Assembly: GCA_027382625.1 (NCBI GenBank)
Contig: JAJKFJ010022323.1
Coordinates: 38,444 to 102,443 of the forward strand
DNA from: Tetmemena sp. SeJ-2015
Taxonomy: Eukaryota > Ciliophora > Spirotrichea > Sporadotrichida > Oxytrichidae
DNA: 64,000 nt
Direction of reading: 5' to 3'
The notes under the pieces were generated by a model. The model did not search any database, was not told the DNA's origin, and worked only from the letters and a program-made list of their open reading frames with translations. Made by a program: the position numbers and the translations under genes. Of this stretch, positions 41,238-52,800 are shown one piece after another. Positions within the stretch are counted from its first letter, which is position 1. Every line of letters starts with the position of its first letter.

Positions 41238-44200
41238 AAAATGCTGTTAAGTTTTGACTTGTTAGTGGTTTATGCAGGAGGTTCGTCTTCCTTAAGTGCA
41301 TTACCTCCAAAAAGTCCTCCTTAGACAACAGGGGCATTGCCTCTAGGGGCTTTGGTTTCTTCAACAAAGCTTGGCTCGTCATCTCCTCCAAATATGGCAT
41401 TCTTTTTCCTTGCGTCTCTCCAGCCAGTTTAGGACTTGAACAGATTTGCTGAACCATAGATGTCATCGTCCTCAGGAGGTGCCTATCTTTACTATGGAGG
41501 AGGCGGCATCATGTTTGGTGGAGGTGGCATTCCTGGAGGAGGAATAGCACCACCTGGTGGTGGAGGATTAGTTGATGCATCTCCAGGAGCTTTGTTGCCA
41601 AGAAGGTAAGAAAACAAAGAGGGAGCGAAGTCTCTGCTTTGAGAAGGATCTACCTTACGTCCCTCTATCGCTTCGTTAGCCATGGATGGGGAAGGATCAG
41701 TTCTAAGACTGATGTTTTAGGTTGGCATAGGAGGTGGTGGCGGAATAAATCCAGGAGGAGGAACTCCAACGCCTGGAGGAGGTGGTATACCCCCAGGTGG
41801 TGGAGGTATATTCATTGGTGGAGGTGGGATCCCACCTGGAGGTGCTACGGGAGGCTTCATACCAGGAGGTGGTGGAATATTCATGGGAGGTGGAGGTATA
41901 CCACCGCCCGGAGGAGGCGGTATTCCCATTCCAGGAGGGGGAGGTGGTGGAGGAGGAATGTTTCCAAACATAGGTGGTGCAGGAGGAGCATTTTAGTTTA
42001 CCTGCATTTATGCATAGTATGCATCTTGAGCCTGTCTCATTTCCTCTAACTTGGCTTGCTCCTCAGCATTCTTCTATATGGCAACTTACTCTTGCATCTT
42101 ATCTTGCTATAGCTGTTCCATCTCTTCCTTGTGTAAGTCTATTTACTCGATATCATCTCCGAGGTTTCCAAGATACACTATTCCGGCGTAGGGGTGTCTG
42201 TTGTACTCTGGAGTTCCGATCACATAAGGAAGCTTGATCATAGCATGAGTCCCGAGATAACCTTTCTTTCTGATGTCTTTGGTTTGGGTTTCAGCTAGGG
42301 CAGTTTCTTCGTCCTTGCCTTCAGACTTGTCCTTAGAGATCTCGTTGAATGCGATATCGAGTGCGAAAGCAAGTTTTTCATCTTCCCCTCTCAGATCTCC
42401 AAACATGTTATATCATAATTCAAAGATAGAGAGACAGATAAAGATTAATGTTTCTCTCTGGTTTGTCATCTTCCTGAGGCTGTTGAGGCATTTCTGAAGC
42501 ATCTTCAACGACCTAAAAATATACTTAGTATATGATGAGATAATTATAACATAATATTCTAGTTGAAAGCGCTCACAGGCATTAGTTGAGTTTAAGATTT
42601 GTATTTAGTAAGAGTGTGAACTTACATTTTCAATGAACTTGTTAAAGTTAATGGCATTGAAGGCATTGATAGAGTTGTAGAGCGTAGTATGAGCAGCATT
42701 GATGGCTCTATTCAACTCATTCATGGAGTTATGAATCAGGTGAGCACTCCCTACTACATTTTCTTGCATGAACTTGAGTTTGTCGAAAAGCTTCTCGTCA
42801 GTGGCGAGATTCCAATTCGACTTGTCTCCCTAAAGCTCAATGAAGTTTGACATTTATTACTCCCCAAATAAATTTCAAATTAAAGGAAAATTTAGAAATA
42901 TGTGATAAGATTGAGCAATATATTATAGAATCTTAATAAAGATAGGTATTAGGAAGTCGTCAGTGCGAGCAGTATCCAAATAAGATGATTAATTTAATAA
43001 GATAGCTCTCTATCATCTATCTTACTAAAGTAAAAGTGCTTTAAGATTGAGTAATAAAAAACCTTAACATTGAGTAGGAAAGAAATAAATTTAATGCTGA
43101 TGAGATTGAATGAGAACTTTATCTATTGCTATCAATAATCTTCTTCATCATCATCGTCTCCAAACAATTTGCTGAATTTGGCTTTGGTATTAGGAGCAGC
43201 TTGGGTTGGAGCAGGTCCTCCGAAGCTTGGCTATTTGACTGATGCTTAGGCTAGAGCGGCTCCTCCAAGAGCTGGTAGGGGCTTCTTAAAGTTGAAAGAG
43301 GTATCTGCATCATCGTCATCGTCATCACCTCCAAACATAGCCATCTTTTTCTAGGTGAGAGGTTGGGAAGGAGGCATACCGTCCTATCTCTGAGTAAAGG
43401 TTGGAAGAGATGGAGGCATCTACCTATTCTATGCGGGAGGTGCCATCACGGGTTAAGCCATTTTGGCAACTGGCTTTACCGGCTCATCACTGTCATCACT
43501 AGACTCATTGTCATCATCTGAGGAATCAAACTGTATCATATTTATTTTTGACAATTATTTATTCGGGAAATCAAACTTGCTCTTCATTTTCTTCTTTTTC
43601 TTGGCTTCGATTTCTTAGCTCCAAAATTCATAGGAGGAGGTAGAGTCTGTTGAACTAGAGGAGCATTATAAACTGGCTCAGGCTATTACTAGTAAGTCTA
43701 CTCTTAGTAGTTGTTATATCCATACTAATTTAATAATCTTTGAAAAGCACTAATAAATATACTGATCATTGGAAGTAGCTTGATAATCTTGGTTATAAGC
43801 TTGATTATAGTTTTAAGCCTGATAAGCAGGTTGTTAGGTTTAAGTTTAGTAGGCGGGGTTACTTGGCTGCTACTGTTGTTTTCTTGCTCTTCATCAGAAT
43901 CCCCAAAGAATGCGACTGACTTCTAGGGAGCCTTTTTCTTCATTACTGGCTTGTTCATCATATCCGCATTATTGAAGCCAGAAGATTAAACTGGTTGCTC
44001 ACTTTAGCTTTGAGTAATATGAAGAATTAAGATCTCTAAAAATGTTTTAAGTCTATTCCTAGATCTAAGCTTGACTCTATGCAATGGATCTTTATCGCTG
44101 CTCTTTTTCTTCATTTCTCTTTTACTCGAGTCTCTCGTATTCCTCTTCTTCTTCCCTGCGTCTTCTTTCAATATCATCCTACTCCTTCTGTCTTTTAGCA

Positions 44201-46252
44201 GCTAGCATTTGCTCTCTTGATTAGCCCAAAAAGGCACCAAAGTTTAAGTTCTTAGCCAACTCTTATACTTTAGAACCAGTGGCAGTTGTCGATCTGTCTA
44301 CATCATCTGCAACTACAGCTTAGACTACTGGATTCTCGATCTACTACTATTCATAGGCAGGAGCATTTTTATTAGCCTCAGACATTCTGGCTTCAGGATA
44401 TGTCTCCTAGTTATAGTTTGCGGCTGCTGTGTCTGGACTATGAACACCATACTCACTCTATCTAGCATAACCTTCTTGAGTAAATATCCTAATCACAACT
44501 TGATGAATCAATAGATTGATTGTTTGAGAATAGCCTTGATTCTTATTATACATGCTTTCGCCCTTTTGATAGTTGCTCTATCTGGCTTGATCATTTTGCT
44601 GATTGTAATCATTTCCATAGCCCTCGTAGTTATTGTACTGCTACTGTTATTGATTGTAGTCATAGTTGTTGTTGTTGTAGTCATAATTATTGTAACCCTA
44701 ATTGTCGTACCCCTAATTGTTATAGCCCTAGTTATTGTACTAGTCATACCCATACTGATTGTTTTCTCCTCCGTAATAGTTTACATAATCTACGTCCATA
44801 AATCATCATTATAATGATAAAGAATAGTTCTGATTATTGTAGTCGTAATTGTTGTAGTTCTGGTTGTTGTAATCATAATTATTTCCGTAGTCTTGGTTGT
44901 AATCATAGTTGTTGTTATACTATGGGTCCTGCTGAGTTCCATCTTTATTGAACTAACTTTGGCCTCTGTTGTACTGGCTATTACCTCCAGCTCTGTTGTA
45001 CTCACTTGGATTCTTTTAGTATTCATTACATAGGATAATAACTGATTTTCTAATTCAGTACGATAAGTGCTGTTTTAAGAAATTGATTATTAATTATATT
45101 CCTAAAATTTTACTTTACTTTACTTTACTTTTAGTATTCAGAAGGTGCTTTCTAGTATTCAGAGGGTGCCTTTTAGTACTCTGATGGTTGTTTTTAGTAC
45201 TCAGAGGGAGCTTTCTGATAAGTAGAGTTACCTTTTTGGTACTCTGAGGGTTACTTCTGATATTCACTTGGAGCTCTCATGCTTGGTCTATTGACAGGTT
45301 GTATTGACTCTCTAGGCTATGGCTCCTTTTTTTATAAAATGCTATTCGACTTAAGGAGGAGCCTATGAAACAGGAGGTAGAGGGGGTGGGAGGATGTTAA
45401 AAGGTGGGTTCTTCTGTGAGAAACTAGGCTTTGGGATATCATCTTCCACTTGAGAGACATCAAGCACTGAATCTTCAAATAAGTTGGTCGGTGGCTTCTT
45501 CTAAGCAGCAGGCAGAGGAGGAGGTAACTACTAAGTTTGTGGTAGACTCACTGGTGGAGGTGGAAGAGTCTTTTACTAAATCATAGGAGCCTTTGGCTTG
45601 AAGTCAAAATCGTCATCATCTTCTTCATCATCATCTCCAAATAATTTAGCTTTGGCTGCAGGAGGCTTCATTGTTTATTGAGGAGCGATTACAGGAGGAG
45701 GTGGAAGGGTTGTCTTTTAACCAGCTTTTGGCTTCAAAAAATCTTCATCTTCATCCTCATCATCACCATCATTCTAGCTTTTAACTAAAAGTAGAGTTTA
45801 AAAGTTTGCATTCCAAAGTGTGGCTTTTTTAACCGGGGGTTTGACCTGTGGTAGTGGAGGTGGAAGACTCTACTTGATAACAGGAAGTGGAGGAGGGAGA
45901 TTATTGGTAGGTGGAAGAGTAGGAGGTTGAATGACTGGGGGTTTTATAGTAGTCTGAGGCTTAATAATTGGCTTGAAATCATCATCCTCTTCATCATCGT
46001 CTAGGAATACAGGTTTCTTCTGTTGTGCAATAGGAGCCTAGAAAGGAGGTGGTTGTTTTTTAGCAGCTACAAGGAAACTATTATCATCCTCATCTTCGTC
46101 AATGCTGAAGAGACCGCCTTATTTGCCCTTGGGAGGAGGGGGCTTAATGAAAGAGTCTTGGCTGTCAAATTACTGCATATTAGAAGAGGACATTTGCATC
46201 TGTGGCTGTTTCTTTTCCTCATCAGAGTCCTCATAATCGAAAATGCTGTTAA
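41238..46252 (-). CDS. FAM21/WASHC2-like WASH-complex subunit, scrambled in two blocks
   Basis: FAM21 tethers the actin-nucleating WASH complex to endosomes. The head (from ATG 42853) contains NWNLATDEKLFDKLKFMQEN .. LYNSINAFNAINFNKFIEN, the family's N-terminal helical domain, then KLAFALDIAFNEI and MIKLPYVIGTPEYNRHPYAG. A long PPPPG/IPPPPMN region follows, which vertebrate FAM21 lacks, then FGGDDEP and LFGGN. The tail consists of repeated acidic LF-D-D/E motifs (GGLFSIDEDEDD, FLDDDEEDDDF, KLFGDDDEEDDDDF, LFGDDDDEEDY), as in FAM21, with Tyr/Asn/Gln-rich SEYQK repeats between. In the germline the tail block (43132-46252) lies 5' of the head block (41238-42853) on the minus strand. The order is restored by a shared 13-bp pointer, TTAACAGCATTTT, giving SKLNSIFDYEDSDEE in frame. 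An intron and at least seven IESs interrupt it. Confidence 0.85.
41717..41971 (-). repeat. Polyproline repeat region of FAM21-like gene
   Basis: Coding for repeated GIPPPPMNIPPPPGG-type units, visible on the plus strand as GGAGGTGG runs. Such tracts bind profilin or SH3/WW domains in actin regulators. Confidence 0.75.
42389..42452 (-). other. IES, 64 bp, pointer GAGA (FAM21-like)
   Basis: TCTC on the plus strand at 42389-42392 and 42453-42456. Removal gives DDKPERGEDEKLAFALD. Confidence 0.82.
42513..42625 (-). other. GT..AG intron, 113 nt (FAM21-like)
   Basis: Minus strand GTAAGTTC .. ATTTTTAG. Joins FNKFIEN to VVEDASEMPQQPQ, the same place where the human protein reads FIENRVYDE. Confidence 0.85.
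42854..43131. other. Gap between 3' end of tail block and 5' end of head block
   Basis: Only 278 bp separate the gene's stop codon from its start codon. If the somatic chromosome carries this gene alone, both telomere-addition sites should lie in or near this gap. AT-rich, no open frame. Confidence 0.5.
43533..43577 (-). other. IES, 45 bp, pointer AGTTTGATT (FAM21-like)
   Basis: AATCAAACT on the plus strand at 43524-43532 and 43569-43577. Removal gives MKSKFDSSDDDNESSDD. Confidence 0.92.
43727..43763 (-). other. IES, 37 bp, pointer AGTAT (FAM21-like)
   Basis: ATACT on the plus strand at 43722-43726 and 43759-43763. Removal gives SNDQYGYNNYQEQTYQQQPE. Confidence 0.88.
44481..44528 (-). other. 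IES, 48 bp, pointer CTCAA (FAM21-like)
   Basis: TTGAG on the plus strand at 44476-44480 and 44524-44528. Removal gives NKNQGYSQEGYARQSEYG. The insert is in frame without a stop but changes composition sharply. Confidence 0.65.
44782..44829 (-). other. IES, 48 bp, pointer AACTATT (FAM21-like)
   Basis: AATAGTT on the plus strand at 44775-44781 and 44823-44829. Removal gives NNQNYYGGENNQYGYDQYN; the insert contains a TGA. Confidence 0.88.
45026..45140 (-). other. IES, 115 bp, pointer TGAATACTAAAAG (FAM21-like)
   Basis: The 13-bp pointer (CTTTTAGTATTCA on the plus strand) is at 45013-45025 and 45128-45140, inside a run of near-identical SEYQK repeats. Removal gives APSEYQKNPSEYNRAGG. Confidence 0.9.
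45130..45285 (-). repeat. Tandem SEYQK-coding repeats
   Basis: About six copies of an approximately 30-nt unit coding K-A/Q-P-S-E-Y-Q in the FAM21-like tail. The repeat unit itself serves as the IES pointer next to it. Confidence 0.75.
45775..45813 (-). other. Probable IES, 39 bp, pointer GAATG (FAM21-like)
   Basis: CATTC on the plus strand at 45770-45774 and 45809-45813. Removal gives KATLWNDGDDEDEDEDFLKP. The insert is in frame without a stop, so coding is possible. Confidence 0.6.
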
Positions 46253-46343
46253 TCAATCAAGTCAATTAACATCATAATCAAGAATTAAGATGCAAAATTA
46301 ATCTTAGTTCGGAATACAAATTTAAATTTAAATCCATAAAATA

Positions 46344-49300
46344 ATGTCAATCTTTTAGACTTTGCTAGACAATTTTTACCCAAGGTATATTTCCTTATTT
46401 TATCTCAGCAATAATTATATTGACTTTTAGAGGTGAAGATAGGAGAGAATTGAGTCCTCCTTTTCAAAGAAGTTAGAAGACCGTCAATTCAGCGAAGTAT
46501 CAGCAGCATTTAGCAAGATATCGTTACTAGCAGACAAAAGTGAAGTAGAATGAACTAAGTGAAAGAGTCACAGTGCCTGACTTTGAAATTAGAAGGGCCA
46601 TCCCTAAGCGTCTAGTTATGCCTGAACTAGATAAAAAAGAAGAGTAAAAGAAGAATTTGGATGGCTTACAAAGAGCACAGAGAGACTAAGCAAATACCAA
46701 TTTCAATTGCTTTACTGTCGCCATCCTCGGAGAGACTAATGTCCTAGGAAGTCTCTAACCTAAAAATAAGCCATACAGCAATCTATCTCATTTAGATGCA
46801 TTAAAATTAATCAATCATGCTAGATCAAGGTACTATCTGCAAATTATCTCAACTGCGCAGGATATCTCACTCAATCGCCAACCTTCTATAAGCACAGGCA
46901 CTTAAACTAGAGAAGAGCTAATCCAAGAGCAATAAAGGATCGCTTATTTTTCTCAGTCTGTCTAACTTAAGGACTTAAGGCCAATAGTCCTTTTCAGGAG
47001 GCTTGAGGATGCGATGAGGAGAGACAATCCAAAGATCAACGAGATTCTCGCTTAGCAAATTTCAATTAAGCTGTACTCATTTTGAATATAGCTTAAACAG
47101 TTTATCATGAAAAGTAGTATGAGCAAACTAAGAGGAGATAACTCAGACATTAAAAGAGCTATTACGAAATGCTAAAAGAAGCAAGCCCTATGAAGTGGTT
47201 GCTAATCTATTTTTTAATACTGCAGTAAAAGCTGCTAACTCTTAACTCCATAGACTATGATCCAACAGATTTCATCATAAACTATGACTTGCAGTTCGAC
47301 CATTCACTAGCTTTAAAGTAAATAAATTAGCAGATCTGGATAGGTAATGGCTATTTTGGGTTACAACTACTCATTATACTTTTATAATATGAGATTAGAC
47401 ACGCTCACAGGAAGCAGGTTTTTCAACAGAAGGCAGGAAAATGCCAGAGGAGTGATTTTCAACCCTGTGATGAGCAACATAATTGCTGTGTATGGTCCAA
47501 AAGGTTTAGTGGTCTGGAACTTACTAAATGCAGAATACTATTTCACCACACCATACCAATTCCACTCTTGATATGATTGTTTCTGAGATGCCAAGAGAAT
47601 TGGTCCCTTTAAAATTTAAAAGCTCTATTTAAATGAAAAGAGTCAGTCTTGGCGTTTTAAGTTTCAAGAACCTTCTCAGATCCATTTTATAATGGAGTTG
47701 TGATGAGTCCTTCATCCTTTTGAGAGTTTCAAACTTAAAATTATTTAATTCCTAGAATAAATGATATATGTATAGATACATGATCTGTATTGCAACTAGC
47801 CAAGAGAGATAGGTTTTAATAGAAGAATAAGTACAAAAATAACTAGAACCTGAAAAGAGAATCTCACACTTAGAAATCTATGACTTATTCAGACTGAAAT
47901 CACCTATAATTTTGCAATTCTAAAGCTCTACGACTTCATAAATGAAAAAATAATAGAAAGATAACAGTATCTCAGATGATAATCGACGCAATTTGGAGTT
48001 GCTATAAAAATCAAGAGGCTTTTGAGGCTTCTCAAAAATTAATAAATTATAGAGTGCATTCACTAGTTAGAGATTGTTCTATCAGCAAACCTCCTATAGA
48101 AAGTATAATTATTGTCACCACACCCTACTCTGACAAGTCAAAGGAAATAAGCCATCAATATTAGTTGGTTATCAGTAATGATCACTAAGATTATCTCTCA
48201 GTTACTTTCTCAGACTCTGGTAGATAAACCAGCAATTAAATCAACTATAACCTTTATTTCAATTTCATTTTAGTTATGCCTCATTTCAGATACACTTGGC
48301 ATTAGATTTGAGTTTACATGACTCTATATTATTCAGACTCTAGGATGTAAACAAGCCAGCTACTCTTAGTATGTTAAGCCCTCTTTAGCCTGGCTTAGTG
48401 AAATTCAGTCCTAACGAGAAACTTTTGCTTGTTTTTTTGCCATTATATAAAGAGAAGGAGGCAACATTCTAAAGCTCTCTCTCTCAATAATAAATAGGTA
48501 ATTAATATATAGTTTCAAACAGCAATGAAATGCATGTGCTTTACAAGAGATAAACTGAGCCAAAAAATCAAGCACTTATTAATTCTAAGCTTCTCAATAA
48601 ATTTCATTGTTTGCTCCTTTCTACAAAGTCCTAACAAGAATTATGCCATCACTAGAAGAGGATGCTTTTGAGAAACTACCTTTGGTGTATTTACTAGACA
48701 TACTTGATCCCAATTACAAAATAGTGAAGTTGCTGCCTTACGACTAAGGCAAAAGATTCGTAGCACTTTATGAATATCAATCTCCAGAGTATACCCAAAA
48801 GTTTCATTAGATAAATTTATTAAAGATTAGGGCCTAAGAGGAATTCTCAGAGGAGCAACACAGGAGACTCAAAATTAAGTTTCCGAGAAACTAGATTGAC
48901 AAAAGGCGCAAGCAGCAATCTCCTCAAATTGATAGGGAAATGGCTTCTATAAGAAATTTGTATTATATATCTATCTACTTCCACTATCTCAAAGATAAAG
49001 TTTTTAATTAATTAAGAGCATGAGAGTGATTGGAGTTTTCAAAGTAGAGACAGACGCATCTAGAAAGGATATCATAGTGAATATGATAGCTAAAATAGAA
49101 CTGAGAAATGACTGTATACCCAAATGTCTACATATCCAATCTAATCGGCTGGTGAGGAAAACTTTGGATTCAGATCGCTATGGGCTTACAGGCTTGCCAA
49201 GAGATAATGATTTAAGAAGAAAGGAGGAACTAATAGAAAATAAGAAAAGACCACAGGCTAAACAATTTTAGCTCAGCTTCATTTAATTGCTCATAAATAT

Positions 49301-49354
49301 ATATTCATTGATGACTTCAGAGATGATCTACAAGTTATCTTTCTTCAAAACTGA
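46344..49354 (+). CDS. Unidentified large protein, possibly WD40-like
   Basis: The ATG at 46344 (MSIFQTLLDNFYPR) is followed by a 46-nt intron and a long open segment (GEDRRELSPPFQRSQ .. RRLEDAMRRDNPKINEILAQQ) to about 47100. Later segments include LGYNYSLYFYNMRLDTLTG and GVIFNPVMSNIIAVYGPKGL-VVWNLLN, which has the strand pattern of a WD40 blade, and GLVKFSPNEKLLLVFLP. The C-terminal part (MRVIGVFKVETDASRKDI .. LPRDNDLRRKEEL) ends near TGA 49352. There are numerous frame changes, presumably IESs. The overall order, a helical N terminus and scattered WD-like strands, does not allow a firm family call. Confidence 0.45.
46385..46430 (+). other. GT..AG intron, 46 nt
   Basis: GTATAT .. GACTTTTAG. 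Splicing joins NFYPR to GEDRREL in frame, and an open segment of over 200 codons follows. Confidence 0.7.
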
Positions 49355-49855
49355 GGCTCGAACATTTGATTGCTAAATCTATTCAAAGAAATATAATTTA
49401 AAAGTCTAAATTCTTTATTTTAGTTGTATATTGAATCTTAACATCTAGATTTAATTTAATATAATAAAAATCTATCTTAGCTTTAATTTGAATTCCTTAA
49501 TAAATGAAAATAGATTTATTTAAATAGAACATCCTAAAAATATTAAATCTAATAGATAATTTTTTATTCTCAATTTTAAGCTTATTATAATTCATTCATA
49601 TGATAAATTTTCATATTTAAAATTTTCTGAATAGGCTTTAAACTGAGCAAATATATACTTTAAAATATATTATGGGATAATTAATTATTTTTTTTGAACA
49701 AATTATATAAAGAGAAAAGGTTTAGAATTCACTAAATTCAATTTTGATAAGAAAAGACTTTATTTTTATTCATTTAGATTATTTCTTCTCTTAAAAAGAA
49801 ATACTGCTTGTTCTATGCCTAATGTAAGTTACTCTAAGCGGTTGCCACTGCTTAC
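49355..49855. other. Intergenic AT-rich DNA
   Basis: Convergent 3' ends of the WD40-like gene and TM3. Almost pure A/T with no open frame. Confidence 0.5.
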
Positions 49856-52800
49856 TCAATAGTTCACTTGGGCTATCTTTAAATAAAACTAAGTGTTGTT
49901 GATAGCCTCGACACTTTCATCCTTCCTGGTTGGTTTGCGTTGGAATTCTAGTTTTAAATTCTTGATGGGATTATTTTTAGGAGTTGCTAAATGAGCAATA
50001 TACTTTACAGCATTGAACTCTTCAATATCGTCAGGGCCAAAATTGCTACTTCTCTAGGAGTCCAAAAATATGTTCTTCATAAAAACATTTTAAACTACAA
50101 TCTTTGCTATTTTGCCCTTTGAATCTCCCACCAAGCCAACGGTATACCATCTGCAGCCCCAGTGCTGATCTTTGTATTCCCATCAGCTGAGCCAAGCAGT
50201 CCCACTTTCGCTGCGAGTTTAAGCTTTGCTAGATTCCCATTACTGATAATGAACTAGTCCTTAAGTCTAGAGAGGAGAGTTTTATTCTAAGACACATCGA
50301 TGCTTTCTTCTTAGAAATCCTTCAGCTTCCTCTGGAACACTCCTCTCATGAGATTGCGTTCTATAAATTTAAGCTTCTTTCCTTCATAGTCTTTCATCAT
50401 CTTCTTTAGTTTGCCGTACACTACCAGCCTAATTAAAGGGTTTTAGCTTTCCATCAAATTCATTGTATCTAAGTTGATAAACAAATACGCACATAGAGTA
50501 AAAAAGCACATTTACAAGTTGTTATCATCAGAATCTGAACTCTCTGAGCAGGTTTCCAGTAAGTTTTGCCGTTAGAATCTCAAAAGCATCCTAACCTTAG
50601 TAAAATGTGTAAGTGATTCATTTATAGATAGCAAGGTTTATTGTTCTAAGAAAGCATTGCTTGCGCTAGTAGCTTGAACTTTCTCATAGTTTTGATGAGT
50701 TGAATGACATCTAACTCTTCATCTAGCTTCTCCTCTCCCTTTTAGTATAGGTAGTGCTTTTTGAAGAATCTTTGAGTCTTCTTGCGTTTGAGATTGCGCA
50801 TGCACATGCACCTGAACAAGTACTGGAAAATGGCATTCACATCATACTTAAATCGCATTCTTGAAGTAAAGGAAAGTAGCAGGTTGCTCACATCATCATC
50901 ATTTACAAATGACTTGTGCTTGAAAATTTTCTATTGCGCGTACTCTCTCTGAATAATTTCTTCCTCAACTAATCAAAATTATAAATGTCTAACTGTGAGA
51001 GGTCTTCCTTTGTCAGTTTAAGTCTTGTCAAGGGAGGAACTATTGTTCAAGGGATCTATCTGATTCTCAGCATCAAACCCTAAATTTATTTCTTCGTGAT
51101 TTTTAAAAGTTTACTAAACATAATTTATCGATTTGCTTCATGCACTTGCTACTTCTTAAATTAAATAAGACAAGCTAAATTTCTAGTATATTTTTAAAAT
51201 ATATGTATTGCATATTTAAATACTGCAGATACTTTGAAGTTTCTCCAAAATCTAGCATCTTCCTTCGGTCCCCTATAAAAATAACCATCGAAATAGTTTT
51301 GCTGTGTCTGAGTCTTCCAGTATCTTCTAAGAACAGCTTATCTCTGTTTGAAACTTTCTTTTTCTGTGGGCTTATTTATCCTTTCTCATCGCCAGAGTTG
51401 CTTCCTCCTCCACCTGGCCCTTTCTTTTTATTTTGCTATTTGTCTTTTTCTTCATCCTCAAGCACGTATTTAATTACAAAGTAGAATTAAAGCTGAGTTT
51501 GTTTGTTGTATTTCCTGACTTGGTAAATCTTGTGCATGAGGTCGGAGTAGAAAAGCCTTGTAGAAATTGCGCTGACAAAGAATATTCCTATGCCGAGGAG
51601 TGCTTCCTTCAGACCTCCCAAATCTCCAAGCAACTCCAAAATTGAATACACTTTTCTAGAATAGGAATCGTACCTATTCTTTTAATAAATATATTGTCAA
51701 ACCGCATATAAACAGATACAATATAACCATCTGCATCTGAATACCCGTCATCGTAAGTCCAGATATTGCTTACTTGGTGGAACTCAATTACTGTCGATTG
51801 TCCAAACTAGATTCATGAATGAATATACTCGCATTAATTTGAAGATGAAATCGTCTTCAAGCTCTGCTTCTTGGCTTTGCAAATAAAAGTTGGCTTTCTT
51901 AATCCTATTAGACTCTAGCTCGAAGAACAAAGAGTCATCTATATAGGGTTGGATTTGTTTTAACAATTACATTAGAATTTTGATATTTATACGTTTGCCA
52001 TCTTCAAACTCTGAGAGATCGAAGTAGGTATTGACAAATGCAAAGCTGAATGTCTTGGTCTCGAAATAAGCATCGATGGTGCTCCGGTCCTTGCATTTGA
52101 CGCTTGATGGCTGGGTTGAGTTCTAGCATTTCCACAGCTTCAACTCCAAGTAGTCAAATTAGGAAGAGTAATAGTTTATTAAATATACACACATCCCATT
52201 AATAATTTTAGTTGCCTTGAAATTGATAGTCTACGGTTGATAGGCAGTAAAAGTTAGTCAGTCCAAAAGCTTTCACTTGATCTTTATCTGGGAAAACAAA
52301 TAAATAATAGTGTCTAGGAAATTAAATTTGTTATCTCCACATACTTCAAATGGCAGGTCCCTTTTTGTTTTATTTAGTATAGCGGAATAATTAATCTACT
52401 CAAACTTATGCGAGTATCAAAGAAATAATTAAAAATTTTCACTTTAGAATTTGAGAATATTACTTTGCCTGAGGAGTCTGTCTAATTAGTTTCAATTCTG
52501 CTTAGTTGTCTAACAGTGAAGTAGCCTATTTAAAAAATATTGATGGGTCAATAGGAGCACCTAACCCAAATGCGAAATCAAATCCATACTCTTGATCTTG
52601 TGGTCTGAAGTTGAAGCCATCATTCATGTCTCTTTTAAAGGAGACTTTGTATATTTCTGGATTAAACCGATTGAACAAGTAGAAGGCTTTGAAGATTCCG
52701 AATCCTATAAGCACCATCACTAGTAGGTAAGACATCGAAGCTCCAACGAGTTTATGCAATTAAAATAATTCAAATAAAATTAACGATAGTCTTATACTCT

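Larger units (their letters stand above)
41238..42853 (-). other. FAM21-like head block (first in the somatic gene)
   Basis: From the start ATG at 42853 to the pointer TTAACAGCATTTT (plus-strand 41238-41250). Contains the WASH-binding head domain and the polyproline region. Beyond the pointer the frame soon stops. Confidence 0.85.
43132..46252 (-). other. FAM21-like tail block (second in the somatic gene)
   Basis: Begins at the second copy of the pointer (plus-strand 46240-46252) with no ATG and ends at TGA 43132-43134 after LFGDDDDEEDY. On its own it would look like a 5'-truncated gene. Confidence 0.85.

Noticed and set aside
41639..42237. Plus-strand open frames rich in Trp/Arg/Gly over the polyproline region
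   Set aside because: They are the antisense shadow of the PPPPG repeats of the FAM21-like gene on the minus strand.
44508..44814. Plus-strand hydrophobic Val/Ile-rich frame and Thr/Ile-rich minus frame
   Set aside because: Shadows of the Tyr/Asn/Gln repeats of the FAM21-like tail in other frames; only the Tyr/Asn/Gln frame continues across IES joints.
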